A DNA stretch of 64,000 nucleotides from Arion vulgaris. Its lineage: Eukaryota > Mollusca > Gastropoda > Stylommatophora > Arionidae. The position numbers and the translations under genes are program-made. This document shows, piece by piece, positions 31,005 through 41,744 of the stretch (positions are counted from its first letter, which is position 1; every line of letters starts with the position of its first letter). The stretch lies in assembly GCA_020796225.1 (NCBI GenBank), contig CM036761.1, positions 31,756,928 through 31,820,927 on the forward strand. The letters run 5' to 3'. Below the pieces are notes generated by a model. It searched no databases and was not told the origin of the DNA. It saw only the letters and a program-made list of their open reading frames with translations.

Positions 31005-31205
31005 GTTAGTTTTCAGGTCGACTGGGTGTGGCCACATGTTGCTTCTCAGCTCACACAGAAGAGGACAGTCTTGCAGGATATGCTCTGGTGTCTGTTCTGC
31101 CTGCTGACACTGGCAGAGAGCTGTTTGACTTATTCCTAGTCTGTATAAGTGTTTGTTGAGTCTGCAGTGTCCGGTGCGTAGTCGAAATATAATGACCTGG
31201 TCTGT
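31005..31205 (-). pseudogene. LINE-R CCHC-like C-terminal module
   Basis: The minus strand reads IFRLRTGHCRLNKHLYRLGI, CQCQQAEQTPEHILQDCPLL and MWPHPVDLKTN with a stop. The Cys-X-Cys...His-X4-Cys pattern follows RNase H in some non-LTR retrotransposons. Sister copies lie at 39.8 and 63.3 kb (+). The frame is open across the module. Confidence 0.82.
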
Positions 31206-31424
31206 TCTTTGCTTTTGATTCTTTTTTAAATCATCTTATTGGTTATATTTAATTGGTTTTGCAGGCTTATTGTTTCCTTCATTGTGTTTTCGACGTCTTC
31301 TCCTTTCCTTCCAGTTGTTTCTCACTGTCTTCTTTTGTCTTTTCATTCTTCTTTAGTGTCATATACGCAACACATTATAATTAAATGTTTTAAGTTACCA
31401 ACAATACCAGAAAAGATAGAGTAG
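31206..31424. other. no recognised feature
   Basis: Unassigned T-rich gap. Confidence 0.4.
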
Positions 31425-31710
31425 CCTATATCAGTATAAGAGAGAAAGTTGGGACAGAACCTTGCTTGAATTACATTGAGAAACAAAGTATGAAGTGGTT
31501 CAGCCACTTATTAAGAATGCAACCAAACTGCACTGTATACAGTCTACGTCAAGAGAAAGACATCGAACAAAGTTGGTTATATGGCATAGCCGAATCATGT
31601 AACAAAAAATAACTATTACGAAAGCCACTAGAACAGCGCAAGACAGACGCGAAAAAACCCCGACACTGGAAACAACCCGGTAACAGAGTGACGACAAAAG
31701 AAATATAAGT
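31425..31710 (+). pseudogene. LINE-G C-terminal fragment
   Basis: Reads CLNYIEKQSMKWFSHLLRM, then GIAESCNKK and RHWKQPGN in the same order as 52.4 kb. It has frameshifts and stops. Confidence 0.8.
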
Positions 31711-32021
31711 TACACTTTTATTATTAAATCAATGGTTGTAGATGTGTTTGGAAGATTATAACTTTCTCTCACGTTTTTTCTTTGCGTCTCAATCTGTGTA
31801 TGTCGTTGCAGTATATGTATTTCAATTTGTCGTCGTTTTCTTATCTAGCAGTATCAGTTCTTGTGCATATCATATTTATTAGGTTCAAGCCCTTCCCATT
31901 TCTCCAGATTAGTAATATTCTCTAAACATATGCCGACTAACTTATCTGGTATTGATCTCACCAAATGTAAGCCGCTCTAAATACCCACGCATAATTTATA
32001 CACACACACACAGAGCGATTG
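31711..32021. other. no recognised feature
   Basis: Unassigned; a short (CA)n at 32000-32011. Confidence 0.4.
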
Positions 32022-32023
32022 TA

Positions 32024-32232
32024 CAGGGTGTTCAAGATAATTGCAGCCCCATTGACAATTCGAAAGTCCATCTGACTAGCTCGTCCTACGTCACATTTGT
32101 TCATCGCCTTTTCCCGCACTACAATGTCACACAACCTTGACCTATACTACGTCATAACTGAACCTTCTCATTTCCATACATATATGCCAGATTAGCTCCA
32201 TTCTCAGATGGGCTACAATTATCTTGAACTTG
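32024..32232. mobile_element. MITE-M, 209 bp, second copy
   Basis: Interior blocks 'ctcgtcctacgtcacattt', 'cacaaccttgacctatac' and 'tccatacatatatgccagat' match 2357-2612. TIRs read CAGGGTGTTCAAGATAA and a decayed right end. TA flanks the left end. Confidence 0.85.
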
Positions 32233-32277
32233 TACAATCTCACGTAAACTGATACACACATGTTCACATACACACAG

Positions 32278-32545
32278 CGCCCGTGTGTTGCAGGCCCGCA
32301 AGGCAAGCAAAGAATAGTAACACTGCGACCTACACGTCATGTCGTAAGATGTGTCAATAGTAGGGAAGCTACCATAGTAAATAAATAGCGTCGCAGAAAT
32401 CGGATGCGCTGGTCTACTTGTAGGCGCTGGTCTACTTGTAGGCGCGTAACTGGCACAACGTACATCGCTCTAAGGCTCGGATCACAAAAGAAATCACAAA
32501 GAGGGGTTAACAAGTGGTCGATGTGGAGCGTTCGAAGAAAAAGAA
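32278..32545 (+). mobile_element. SINE-C copy with internal duplication
   Basis: Full family blocks. 'gctggtctacttgtaggcgc' occurs twice in tandem (about 32409 and 32427). GAA-rich end. Confidence 0.88.
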
Positions 32546-32549
32546 GACA

Positions 32550-32715
32550 TACACACAGGGCGACACACATGGCGCTTGTATAGTCGTACAATGATGCTTG
32601 TCCATCGCGGGGAATGATGACACACATTTCATCCAAGGGAATGTAGTTGCGTTATGTTTGTCTGTATGCGCGTAGATAACCAGTGAGCCTGATGCTGGCT
32701 TGAAATGTTCTTTTG
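32550..32715 (-). pseudogene. LINE-Z finger-distal fragment
   Basis: The minus strand reads FKPASGSLVIYAHTDKHNAT and TFPWMKCV, matching 51.97 kb. It is the decayed C2H2 region and 3' tail of LINE-Z. Confidence 0.75.
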
Positions 32716-32985
32716 TCCGCGTGCCCAGCGTGTTCCTACCGCGTTGGACTACGGGTGACAAGTCCTCTGTAAGTGTGGGTTCGCCCGTCTGCCCAGCGTG
32801 TTCGTAGCGCGTTGACTACGGGTGACTATCCCTCTGTGTGTGCGGGTTCAATTCCGCGGGATGGCAGAAAAAGCCACAGATTCCCCAGATTTACGTTGTT
32901 CGTGGCACCGAACCGAAGGGTTACGATGTCCATGACACCGAGCCGAAGAGCTTTCAGCTCAAGTGCTTCTGGATCGAAAAAAAAA
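32715..32985 (+). mobile_element. SINE-A copy with doubled tRNA head
   Basis: Two heads occur in tandem ('gcccagcgtgttc' at about 32722 and 32791). The second carries B box GGTTCAATTCC. One body and an A tail follow. Confidence 0.88.
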
Positions 32986-33539
32986 ATGTTCTTTTACAGT
33001 GTGGGCAAGGTATACTTGCACTTGTGGGGAGTTTTACTGCTTTATCTTACGTAAACGTACGCTGGCGCACACACATACACCGCACATACACATATAACGT
33101 ACCCACACATACTGGAACATGCACGTCAAACTCACACACGGGCACTTTCTCATTAAATGTATTTTCAGAACCATTATTTCATGCTCACTCTCAATGGGGT
33201 CAGTATGTCTATTTCACGTCTTTACACGTTGATGCTTTCAATTGTCCTCTACGCCTGCACACGTTCACACTTTGTATTATTTTGTTGTTCCGATTACACA
33301 AATGTTTTCTTTCTCTCAATACTTGTTACGTGCTTACCATTCGTTTGACCAGTCACTGCATATACTCACAAATGGTGGTAAGTTGCCCTTCATAGCGTAC
33401 CGACATTAACTCAGTTTTTACTCAATAGCAAAGACTCTCAAACCGCTGTGACTAGCGACACACTAAATGGCGCGATTTGACGAAACTTGCGGTTTTGTTT
33501 CTGTAGTATACTAGTTCATTAAAAGCTGTTTTTGAAGAC
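32986..33539. other. no recognised feature
   Basis: CA-rich stretch at 33060-33145; otherwise unassigned. Confidence 0.45.
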
Positions 33540-33728
33540 CAGTTAGTGCCACAGTGGGTGGACCTAGTTATCGTTGAAACGTTTAAACACTACCAGCGTC
33601 GTCATTATTAGAAATAGCATCTGCTCAGAATTTTAAAATTATATTTAGTTGCATTTTTGCTCTATGAAGGCTCCCACTATTGGGCCGCGATCAAATCTGT
33701 CCATCACTTTGATCTTAGCCAGAAGGCT
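33540..33728 (-). mobile_element. U2-SINE copy 3
   Basis: The minus strand starts near 33728 with CCTTCTGGCTAAGATCAAAG, the middle of the U2 head. The body has 'aatagtgggagccttcatag', 'aatgacgacgctgg' and 'actaggtccaccca...tggcact'. Length and order match copy 1. Confidence 0.72.
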
Positions 33729-33904
33729 TGTGTATACATGTGTGCTCACATGTATGAGCATGTATGATTGTTAATGTTTTTACATGTTTATTAGCTAAAG
33801 TGTACAAGGAAATGATTGTTTCTATTTTTGCATATTCATTAACTAACATGTAGAAGGAAGGATCCACTATTCTAAACAATAAACGTAATTAAGCATTCAT
33901 TTTT

Positions 33905-33968
33905 GAGGGCTCGCCCCGGAAGTGCCACACCGGGTGGACCTAGCATTAGTGAACGTGAAAACGTTTTT
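33905..33968 (-). mobile_element. U2-SINE 3' fragment
   Basis: The minus strand reads 'ctaggtccacccggtgtggc' then 'acttccgg', the 3' end of the family. No head is visible. Confidence 0.6.
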
Positions 33969-34891
33969 AAAAGCTGTATTCTCATGGTCAAGGGCATACA
34001 ATATTAGGAGGTTTCACAAAGTGATGACCTTCTGTGGTTAGAAAGGACATAGCTAGCCTGAATAGAATGTGCTGGTTAGTAACGGTCAATACAATCTAGG
34101 CTAACAAACAGCACATACTGTATGAAGGATACTATGAAACTAGTATTCTGTGTACATTTTCACATGCTTCTGGTTTTCACTGAACAAATGTTTGACCATA
34201 GTCCTCACAAGGGCTGGGCTCACATGACTCTAGCTTATGTGCTGGGTTATGGGAGTTGTCATTGTGTTGGATTTGGCCTGCAAAGTTAGTTGAACTGTGA
34301 CCAATACTAAATATGACCTTTCAGCTCATTCCAGATATAGGAAATTCCAGTTAAGGTGGTCTGACTTTTATGTTTGATACATTACTGTAAGCTTTTTATT
34401 GCAGTTTTACATAATTCAATAAATCCATGGCTATTTCTTGATGAAAAGTGTTAATAATACTACTATCTCTTATTGTTAGATTCATATTGGAGCATAATGT
34501 AACCTTTTGTTTCACAAGTGTTTACAAAAAAAAAAAATCATTGTTATCTAATAATACTAGAATACTATGGTCATGTGACGTGAGTGGTCTGATTTCTGTT
34601 AAAGCGACTTTACAAACATTTAGCAGCTGTACCCGGTCTTTGTACAGAAATTCATATTCTGCTTCTATTAGTAAGTGTATGTAATGAACATATATAGATC
34701 ATGATATACAACGGTAGTTTGCGTTACTCGAAAAACCATTGCATGGAGAGTTTGATTTGTCCCTACAGGCCTTCTTGAGTACTACTGTTTTAATGTAACG
34801 AGAGTTGTATTGTGTGGCGTTATGGGGAAAATTTATTGTCTTGAAGGTTATCTTTGCTTACTACTGTCAGTGGTATATCATTATCGCTTAA
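33969..34891. other. no recognised feature
   Basis: AT-rich; nothing recognised. Confidence 0.5.
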
Positions 34892-35122
34892 ACCAATTCT
34901 TCTTTATACATCATATTGCTAGTATTTTCTGTGAGCGATTATGAACAACTTGTTTTTGTTATTAACCGAAACCAATTCTTCTTTATACATCATATTGCTA
35001 GTATTTTCTGTGAGCGATTATGAACAACTTGTTTTTGTTATTAACCGAAACCAATTCTTCTTTATACATCATATTGCTAGTATTTTCTGTGAGCGATTAT
35101 GAACAACTTGTTTTTGTTACTA
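34892..35122. repeat. 79-bp tandem repeat, about 2.9 copies
   Basis: Units start at 34892, 34971 and 35050 with 'accaattcttctttataca' and are almost identical, so the amplification looks recent. Confidence 0.95.
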
Positions 35123-35299
35123 ACTGTGGAACAATATCAGTAGAAGTGATCATTCTTCCAACTCATTGCCTATTGTCTCTATTCATCTTTTCCATCCCCA
35201 TGTCCGATGAAGATGATCCTAAAATGAACAATCTATTCATATTTTCCATTCCCAACTTCTTCTCAGAACACATTCGGAATACTAGTTCAATATTATCTT

Positions 35300-35547
35300 C
35301 TTCTTCTTTGCGTTCGTTCTTACGACCAATTTTAATCACTCTTTGTGATATGTTTGATCTTTGCCAAGAACGTGTATACGTTGCACATTGGTTTGGTAGG
35401 CCCCTAATCACATAGACTTCTTCACGTTTAGGACACAAGCATCCGATTTCAGCCAAACCTCCTTAGTCGCCTCTTACGACATGCGTGGCAGGTAACAGTG
35501 GTTCTATTCTTTACACCCCAAATTTGGGCCCGGTAACCACTCGGGCG
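35300..35547 (-). mobile_element. SINE-B copy
   Basis: Reversed GAA tail near 35300, 'tttgccaagaacgtgtatac', 'ttacgacatgcgtggcagg' and the head 'cccggtaaccactcgggcg'. Confidence 0.9.
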
Positions 35548-35824
35548 TTCAATATTATGAATCTGTTTATGTATTAAAGTGAACCACAACGTAAAATTGC
35601 CTCCTGTGTCAATTAATCAGATAGTTTGATCTGGTTTTGCATTGATTATCTGTCAGTGTTGTTTAGAGTAAGTATTTAGAAATGTGTTGCCTTCTGTCCT
35701 CTAATAAATCATGACCACCCGATGCTTGGGAAGGAGAAGTGGGAGGGCAGAGAAGAAGCTATTAGTTAATTTATCGATGTTTATGCGGCATATGTTCAAT
35801 GACGTTTACTTTTTCTCCGAATTG
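35548..35824. other. no recognised feature
   Basis: Unassigned. Confidence 0.4.
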
Positions 35825-36010
35825 TTATCTCATGAAGTGGTGAAGTGATTAAGACATTTGCCTTGAGTTCTGAAGGTTCTGGGTTAGAATCCAAACAGCG
35901 TCCTTTAGTTCTCATGTGCATTTTTCCAAAGGCCCTTAAATTATTACTGAAGCTAATGAGTTTGTGCTTTGTTCAACACTTTTGTAGTCTCCTCTGTTAT
36001 TTATATCAGT
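35825..36010 (+). mobile_element. SINE-D, diverged copy
   Basis: tRNA-like head with 'gtggtgaagtgattaagac' and a B-box-like GGGTTAGAATCC. The body 'attactgaagctaatgag' is related to the 50.9 kb copy. Confidence 0.7.
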
Positions 36011-36084
36011 ATCCATCCTGGGTGCTAACATTCATTGTCTCTTGAGACTAACATGATGTCTTCATTATATGAGTCCTTTCCTTT

Positions 36085-36620
36085 CTTTCTCACGGCGTCA
36101 GGATATAAAGAGATTTGTAGAACAGTCTCTTGTGTGCGCGGTGCACATAGTGTTTTTCATGTCTTTGTTATTTGTGCGGTTCACCTTTTGTGTGGATGAC
36201 ATTTTGCCTTGTATCCACTGTATGTTCGGAGTAACATTACCCTTTGAGGCGCACTTGCGTCTGTTAGTAATCTACTTATGTGACTGAACCATTTAATTTG
36301 TTGTTTCTTGATGAAGTTCAATATTGATGTTGTACCCACTTCTTCCTGATGTCTTCATTACTAAACTGGCCTTCTCTTGATACTCCCACATAGACACTTC
36401 ATCTCTGTCATAACTAATTCATTTGTATCGTTTGATGTCAACGTCCAAGTTTGACACTGATAGCATAGCGTTGTGAGAAAGATCAGTTTGTACAATGCTT
36501 TTTTTGAGTGTTCATGGTGACATGCTTGCATATCAACATCGGCACCATTTGCTCTATGATATAATATGTTGGATTATGTTGGTAAGGGATATAAACTAAG
36601 TCACTCAATAATTGTTTGTT
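36085..36620 (-). pseudogene. LINE-D C-terminal half, long fragment
   Basis: The minus strand gives ADVDMQACHHEH, LYKLIFLTTLCYQCQTWTLT, LVMTEMKCL, then decayed motifs to the 3' end near 36085. It is the longest LINE-D piece here, and a partial copy of its right end recurs at 37475. Confidence 0.78.
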
Positions 36621-36649
36621 GAATGATATTAAAACATCAAGTTTAATAC

Positions 36650-37035
36650 AAATAAGATTCAGACCTTTGTCAATGGATATCTTCGGCGGAATCTCAGGCT
36701 AATATGGCTTGACTAAGTTGCAAGCACAGACCTGTAGATAAGAACAGGACAGGAACCCATGATGACCCAGGTTAAGAGAAGAAAATAGCGATGGGTCGGA
36801 CATACCCTATGGAAGACTCAATCAAGTGTCACTAGACAAGCACTTGAGTGGAGCCACAAAGAAAACGGAAAGAGGATGTCCTAAACAGACCTGGAGATGA
36901 AGTCTTTTTGAGGAACTGAAGGATGCTTGACTATCCTGGGAGACCATAATGAAAACAGACAGATACCGGAAAAAGTGGCGAACAACTGTTGAGGCTCTAT
37001 ATTCTACGAGCAGCGGAGAGGAATAAGTCAGTAAG
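36650..37035 (+). pseudogene. LINE-W C-terminal fragment with (AAGT)-type tail
   Basis: Colinear with the reverse complement of 53725-54190, covering the QTFVNGCLRRI-like block to the 3' end. It closes with 'ggaataagtcagtaagtc'. Frames are broken. Confidence 0.75.
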
Positions 37036-37170
37036 TCATTAAGACATACCACTGACTGCAAATTAATTCTTATCTGCTTTTGTATTTCTCAGAATTTGAA
37101 CATTCTCAGTCAGTATTACAGGTATCAAATATAAAATAAAACAGTCTTCCTTTCACTGTATCCATAACAG

Positions 37171-37394
37171 ATTATTATCTATCACCATGTCTGTCAATGA
37201 TGATGGTTCTCAAGCTGCAAGTGATAGCTTCTGGGAGATTGGCAAGTATATGCGCACTGTCAAGAGATGTGACAGTGGGTACCAACTCTGCAGCCATTTG
37301 AGAAAACTCATTGAGGAGAGGAGTGAAATAGAAAAGAAATATGCAGCAATTTTGCAGGAGTGGAGCAAAAGGTGGAACTCGTTTCTTGACAAAG
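37171..37394 (+). CDS. PACSIN: PACSIN/syndapin exon 1 (first coding exon, residues 1-69)
   Basis: PACSINs are cytosolic F-BAR proteins that bend membranes and link endocytosis to dynamin and N-WASP. The exon follows a pyrimidine-rich acceptor ending AACAG at 37170. It has 16 bases of 5' UTR, then ATG at 37187 in a fair Kozak context (atcaccATGt). The protein begins with a short polar leader, then SDSFWEIGKYMRTVKR and EERSEIEKKYAAILQEW, the start of the F-BAR first helix that is nearly invariant in the family. The donor is AAAG/GTGAGA at 37395. The last base is the first of a split Asp codon. The upstream 5' UTR exon and promoter were not found. Family assignment rests on recognisable sequence and on seven further exons that join in frame. 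Confidence 0.95.
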
Positions 37395-37474
37395 GTGAGA
37401 TCACTTTTCTGAGTAGATTAATTGAATTGATATATATATATATGTGTTAGCATATTGTTGGCAGAAAGTTTGAG

Positions 37475-37600
37475 TTGTACAATGCTTTTTTGAGTGTTCG
37501 TGGTGACATGTTTGCATTTCAAAATTGGCACCATTCGATCTGATTTTATTTGTTTTATTGCATCTGTGTCAGATTATATGAGTAAGTGAGATAAGCTAAG
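37475..37600 (-). mobile_element. LINE-D fragment in intron 1
   Basis: Matches 36500-36615 ('ttgtacaatgctttttt', 'gagtgttcgtggtgacatg', 'aagctaagtcac'). The exon therefore lies between two LINE-D pieces in the same orientation. Confidence 0.75.
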
Positions 37601-37607
37601 TCACCCA

Positions 37608-37612
<5 letters not shown>

Positions 37613-37670
<58 letters not shown>
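37613..37670. repeat. (TA)n microsatellite in intron 1
   Basis: About 29 TA units, adjoining the LINE-Y fragment. Confidence 0.95.
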
Positions 37671-37674
<4 letters not shown>

Positions 37675-37930
37675 CTCGTTTTATTCATTACATAAAGCCT
37701 GCAAGTAATTTCACACCGCTCTGTCCTGGACAACTCGCTCAGTCTCTTCCATGAGTCCGTTATTTCTTGCCTCTCTCAGCACAGTTCGTTTCAGGGTTTC
37801 TCTAGGTCGTCCTTTCTTTCCTGAACCCTCTGCCTTCACTTCAATGCCTGATTTGGTATTCTTTAATCATTTCTTCTCAAGGAATGCACAACATATTATT
37901 TCTGCTTTTTCTTGACATATTTCATGTCAG
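37671..37930 (-). pseudogene. LINE-Y C-terminal fragment in intron 1
   Basis: The minus strand reads GKKGRPRETLKRTVLREARN and VVQDRAVW then YLQAL, as in the intact 16.1 kb frame. One or more frameshifts. Confidence 0.8.
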
Positions 37931-38662
37931 TAAGTCATCAGAGTCTCACTTAGCCAGTTCTCAGTCTTATCTCCAGCTGTCCCTGCCAAGCTTCTCCCAG
38001 TCTTGTGTATACATGTGAAGCACCTTAAAGTCTCACTTCTATATTTCTTTGTAACGAAGCGAGGGACAGCCTACAGTTTATTTGCCAGAAGTCAGCTTCC
38101 CATATAGAATATCTTAGGAGATCTGACAGTCATCCACTTGGGTTAGGTGACCCAGCCATCTTAGGCGACATTGACAAATAAAAGTAACTGTAGTAGGGAT
38201 TCCAGCGTATTCCAACACCTTATTATTTGTTACTCAGTCGCTCCAGGAGTTACTGAGTATGCGCATCAAACAATGCATGTCGAATGACTTTATCCATTGC
38301 TGCTGCAAGATGGCACCTAGTCAATTAATTATGTTGTTAGTTAGCCTTAGCATAACCAACGCTTTCATTTGAAGCCTTTATAATTTGTTTTAAAGTATGC
38401 AGAATGTATATGTAAATAGCTATCATGGTTAAACCCAGTTACATAGAAATGTCTCTTTAAAATCAAGTAGTAGCAAGAATGTCAAGTATTAGCAAGTGAC
38501 GTTCCTTGCGGAACTTTATGCAAGAAACTAGCTCTCCCGCCTCCTCCAGCATCATGTTCAAGGTTTATTTAATGTCATGCTGCCACCTTCATATTTAAAA
38601 TACACTAGTATAAAGCACAAAAATACACAAAATCATGTCAACTGACAAAGCAAAAGGCTCAC
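37931..38662. other. intron 1 sequence, unassigned
   Basis: No recognised repeat or coding. Confidence 0.45.
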
Positions 38663-39283
38663 CCTTTTCCAAGTAAACAATGAAGAACTCCAATGTGTAG
38701 AGAGCTACGAATATCTGGGCTCAATAATTAACAATAACGGTGACTGTTCCAAAGAGATCTCAAGAAGATTGGCAATAGCAATCAAGAAGTTAAACACAAT
38801 GAAGAACATGTGGCAAAGCACCTGCAAAATGCTAAAATTAAAAATATTGAGAGCATGCATTTTCCCAGTGGCTACTTATGGTTGTGAATCTTGGACTATT
38901 ACACAGAAATTAAGAACGAAAATCCAGTCCTTCGAAACCAAATGCTACAGAAAGATCCTACGAATACCATGGACAGAAAAAGAAAGAACACTGATGTCCT
39001 GAAAGAACTAAATGTTAAAGAGAATTGGCTGATAAACAACATACTATACAGAAAAATTACATACTTTGGTCACATCAAGCGTCACAATGGCCTGGAAAGA
39101 ACAATACTAGAGGGCAGGGTCCCAGGACGCAGCAGCAGAGGCAGACCAAGAAGAAGATGGCTACAAGATATTAAAGAAACCATGAACATGACCATCGACG
39201 AAGTGGGTGAACTGGCAAGAGACAGAGTGAATTTCAGATGTGCTGCAAAGAGAGCAACGTCCTATAAAGGATACACACCTTGA
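38663..39283 (+). pseudogene. LINE-U reverse-transcriptase C-terminus in intron 1
   Basis: Reads ESYEYLGSIINNNGDCSKEI, AIAIKKLNTMKNMW, TYGCESWTITQKLRTKIQ, CYRKILRIPW, then one frameshift near 38950 and ITYFGHIKRHNGLERTILEG, RGRPRRRWLQDIKETMNMT and ARDRVNFR. Apart from that shift it is open. It is 5'-truncated after the catalytic region. A minus-strand relative lies at 62.2 kb. Confidence 0.88.
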
Positions 39284-39689
39284 TGAGTATAAAGCAAAAT
39301 TAACAGAATATCAAAATAAACCCTGTAGAGAAAATAATATAAAAGTGAATAGAATGCACTTGGAGAAAACCAATAGGTGTTTCTTCCCATTCATCTTTGT
39401 TAAAAGTGTCTGGGTTATAGCAAGTAGTAAAGTAGTTTCAATTAAAGTTCCAACTATTTCCTGAGAAAGTGCAGGCACAAATTGTTAGATGGGTCACCTG
39501 GGAATCATTGTACAGAGAATTGATCACCCTCCACCGGCCAGATGCTGTCACCTATTATAAGTTATACTATAAATAACTTTGCATACTCAATCTAGAATAA
39601 TGTAGACATACTGCAATTGATGGAAAGTGAAAGATGAGATAGGGTAAGGGAGAAATTATCTATCAATTATAAATATGTAGTTTAACAAC
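39284..39689. other. intron 1 sequence, unassigned
   Basis: No recognised feature. Confidence 0.45.
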
Positions 39690-39879
39690 TTAATGAGAGG
39701 CCTGTTCTTGAACAGACCGAATAAACACTTACAGGCTATGATTTTGTCTTCATTCCCACTATGTCCCTGTGGCATCGCTGTTCAAATCACAGAACATGTC
39801 CTGCAAGACTGTCCCTTGTATGTACTCCCTAGAAAGGGATGCTGGCCCCACAACACTACATTCAAAACATAGCATCAGA
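39690..39879 (+). pseudogene. LINE-R CCHC-like module in intron 1
   Basis: Reads RPNKHLQAMIL, CPCGIAVQITEHVLQDCPLY and PRKGCWPHNTTFKT, the same module as 31.1 kb. No RNase H domain precedes it. Confidence 0.8.
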
Positions 39880-40470
39880 GTTAAGGGGGGATTCTGGTCT
39901 TGAAACTTTTTTCGTTGCTATGGTATTAATGTAGAATTTGTATAACAATTTTGAACGATTATGACTTAGAATAGTAGAAAAAAATTAGTAAAAAAAAAAA
40001 ATATCAACACGTTGCCATGGAAACAATACAAAATGGCCGCCAAGCACAAAATTTCAAATCCCTAAGGCTCTAAAGTTAATGAATATAAATGAATTCTGTT
40101 TTAACTCTAAGGTGAACAAGTGTAATATCTACAAAATTACACATCCTTTTAGGATATTTTAAATATTCCATTTTTATGAATTTTTGTGTAAACACACCCC
40201 AAAAACAGCTTTTTGACCAAATTTTGAAGGAATTTTTACCCAAAAATTTATTTTAAAAATTAAATATTTAATATATCCTAAAATCATGTGTAATATTTTA
40301 GATATTACAATTCGCACTTAGAGTGAAAACATAATTCATTTACATTCATTAGATTCAGAGCCTTATGGATTTGAAATTTTGTTTTGCCATTTTGTATTGT
40401 TTCCATGGCAACACTTTGACATTTTTTTGACAGTTTGGCTAACTGCAGCGCAAAGTGTGTTTTATAGATG
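39880..40470. mobile_element. TIR element T, about 590 bp, non-autonomous
   Basis: Long imperfect inverted repeats: the left arm from 'gttgccatggaaacaatac' (40010) to about 40170 pairs with the right arm ending at about 40420. The left outer end 'aaggggggattctggtctt' recurs at 8.1 kb. The interior is AT-rich with no transposase. Superfamily unknown. Confidence 0.78.
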
Positions 40471-40844
40471 TTTGTAGGTTAATTGACTTGTTATTTAAAA
40501 AAAAAATATAAAACTGAATAGAATCAATATCTATGACCTCATCTATTGAAAATGTCAGAAACGGAACACTTGTACTGTAACCCATGTGAATATTTCATTG
40601 TTTTTTCCCATAACTAAGAAAGTTCAGGAACCAGTTTTCATGTGCACTGGTGGTGAGTCACTGTACAGAGAATTGAACACTGTCCACTGATCGCAAATCC
40701 AGACCATTGCCAGTGAACCGTGCCAGCAAGCAATTTCTCCATACCTTTTTATTTTGGGCATTCGGTTTAATCTCTTCTATGGAATAATCTATGAAATAAT
40801 CTCATCCAATATTTCTATCTTCTCTCAGTAAAATTCATTGTTTT
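40471..40844. other. intron 1 sequence, unassigned
   Basis: No recognised feature. Confidence 0.45.
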
Positions 40845-41025
40845 CCCCAAGGGAATCCTTTCTCTCTTGAACTAATTGCCTCCCACTTCACTGTCTGCTT
40901 TGTAATTCTTTGATCATTTCTTCTCAGAGTATACTCAACATATCTCCATCTTCTCTTTTTTTCATAACAGTTGCTGCTAGCAGTTGACCATTTTTCTGAC
41001 CTTTATCACTTCTGAATTTATCCCA
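40845..41025 (-). pseudogene. LINE-Y fragment, decayed, in intron 1
   Basis: 'tctttgatcatttcttctca' and 'catatctccatcttctcttt' match the RRWRYVVHTLRR region of 16.5 kb, reversed. Coding is gone. Confidence 0.65.
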
Positions 41026-41216
41026 TTTTACGTACATTATTTTTCGCAGACATTTATTTCTAATGCATTCATTTTCTTAAGATCTATTAGAGCCAAGCTA
41101 AGGTGCAGATTTAGCCTTTGATCTCATCTGATATTTTTCTGTTAGTTTGAACTATTCTTTGATTATTATAGTTAAAATAATATACTAACTAGTTCATACT
41201 TGGATGTACTCTTCAG

Positions 41217-41416
41217 ATATTGAATATGGTACAACACAAGGTGCCTGGAGGGGAGTCTTGACTGAGGCTGATGAAGTGGCAAACCTACACACAAGGGTGG
41301 CTGAAAAACTCATGGCAGATGTGAACTTCAGCATTAAACTGTGGCAGAAAGACAACTACCACAAGTCTATGATGCATTTCAAGGAAACAAAAGATTTCGA
41401 AGAAAATTTCAGAAAG
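41217..41416 (+). CDS. PACSIN: PACSIN/syndapin exon 2 (residues 70-136)
   Basis: The acceptor CTTCAG ends at 41216 and the donor AAAG/GTTTGT starts at 41417. The exon begins by completing the split Asp codon and reads IEYGTTQGAWRGVLTEADEV, then KLWQKDNYHKSMMHFKETKD. This is the F-BAR stretch that in vertebrate PACSINs has the form YGTVERAW...LTEAE and the later KETKEAE segment. It helps form the dimer interface and the membrane-contacting part of the curved helical bundle. An ATG at 41204 lies before the acceptor and is not the start. The exon ends in phase 0. Confidence 0.95.
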
Positions 41417-41744
41417 GTTTGTTTAGTTATATTAACTTGTTTATAATTTCAAATGCCGTGTAATAAATTGAAATGCACTTTGAGTTTCAATAATGTTAGA
41501 GTAATAACAGAAAGTATTTAAAAATCTATTGCATTTTTGATCATGGGTATATTGTCATATACTGTGAACCAGAACTTGAAATTCAGTTGAGATTTTTAGA
41601 ATAACAATAATCAAATCGTTGGTTGCTAGCTGCACAAGGCTTGCTTTTTTTTTGTGTTGAAAAGACCAGTTGTACTGAAGCAAAGGAGGAATTTGAGTGT
41701 TTGGTGCCTCTCATTCTCTGGCCACAACTTTACTTAGTTTGGTT

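Noticed and set aside
41204..41216. ATG at 41204 as a start of a separate short gene
   Set aside because: It lies before a good splice acceptor, and the downstream frame is continuous with PACSIN exon 1 in phase.
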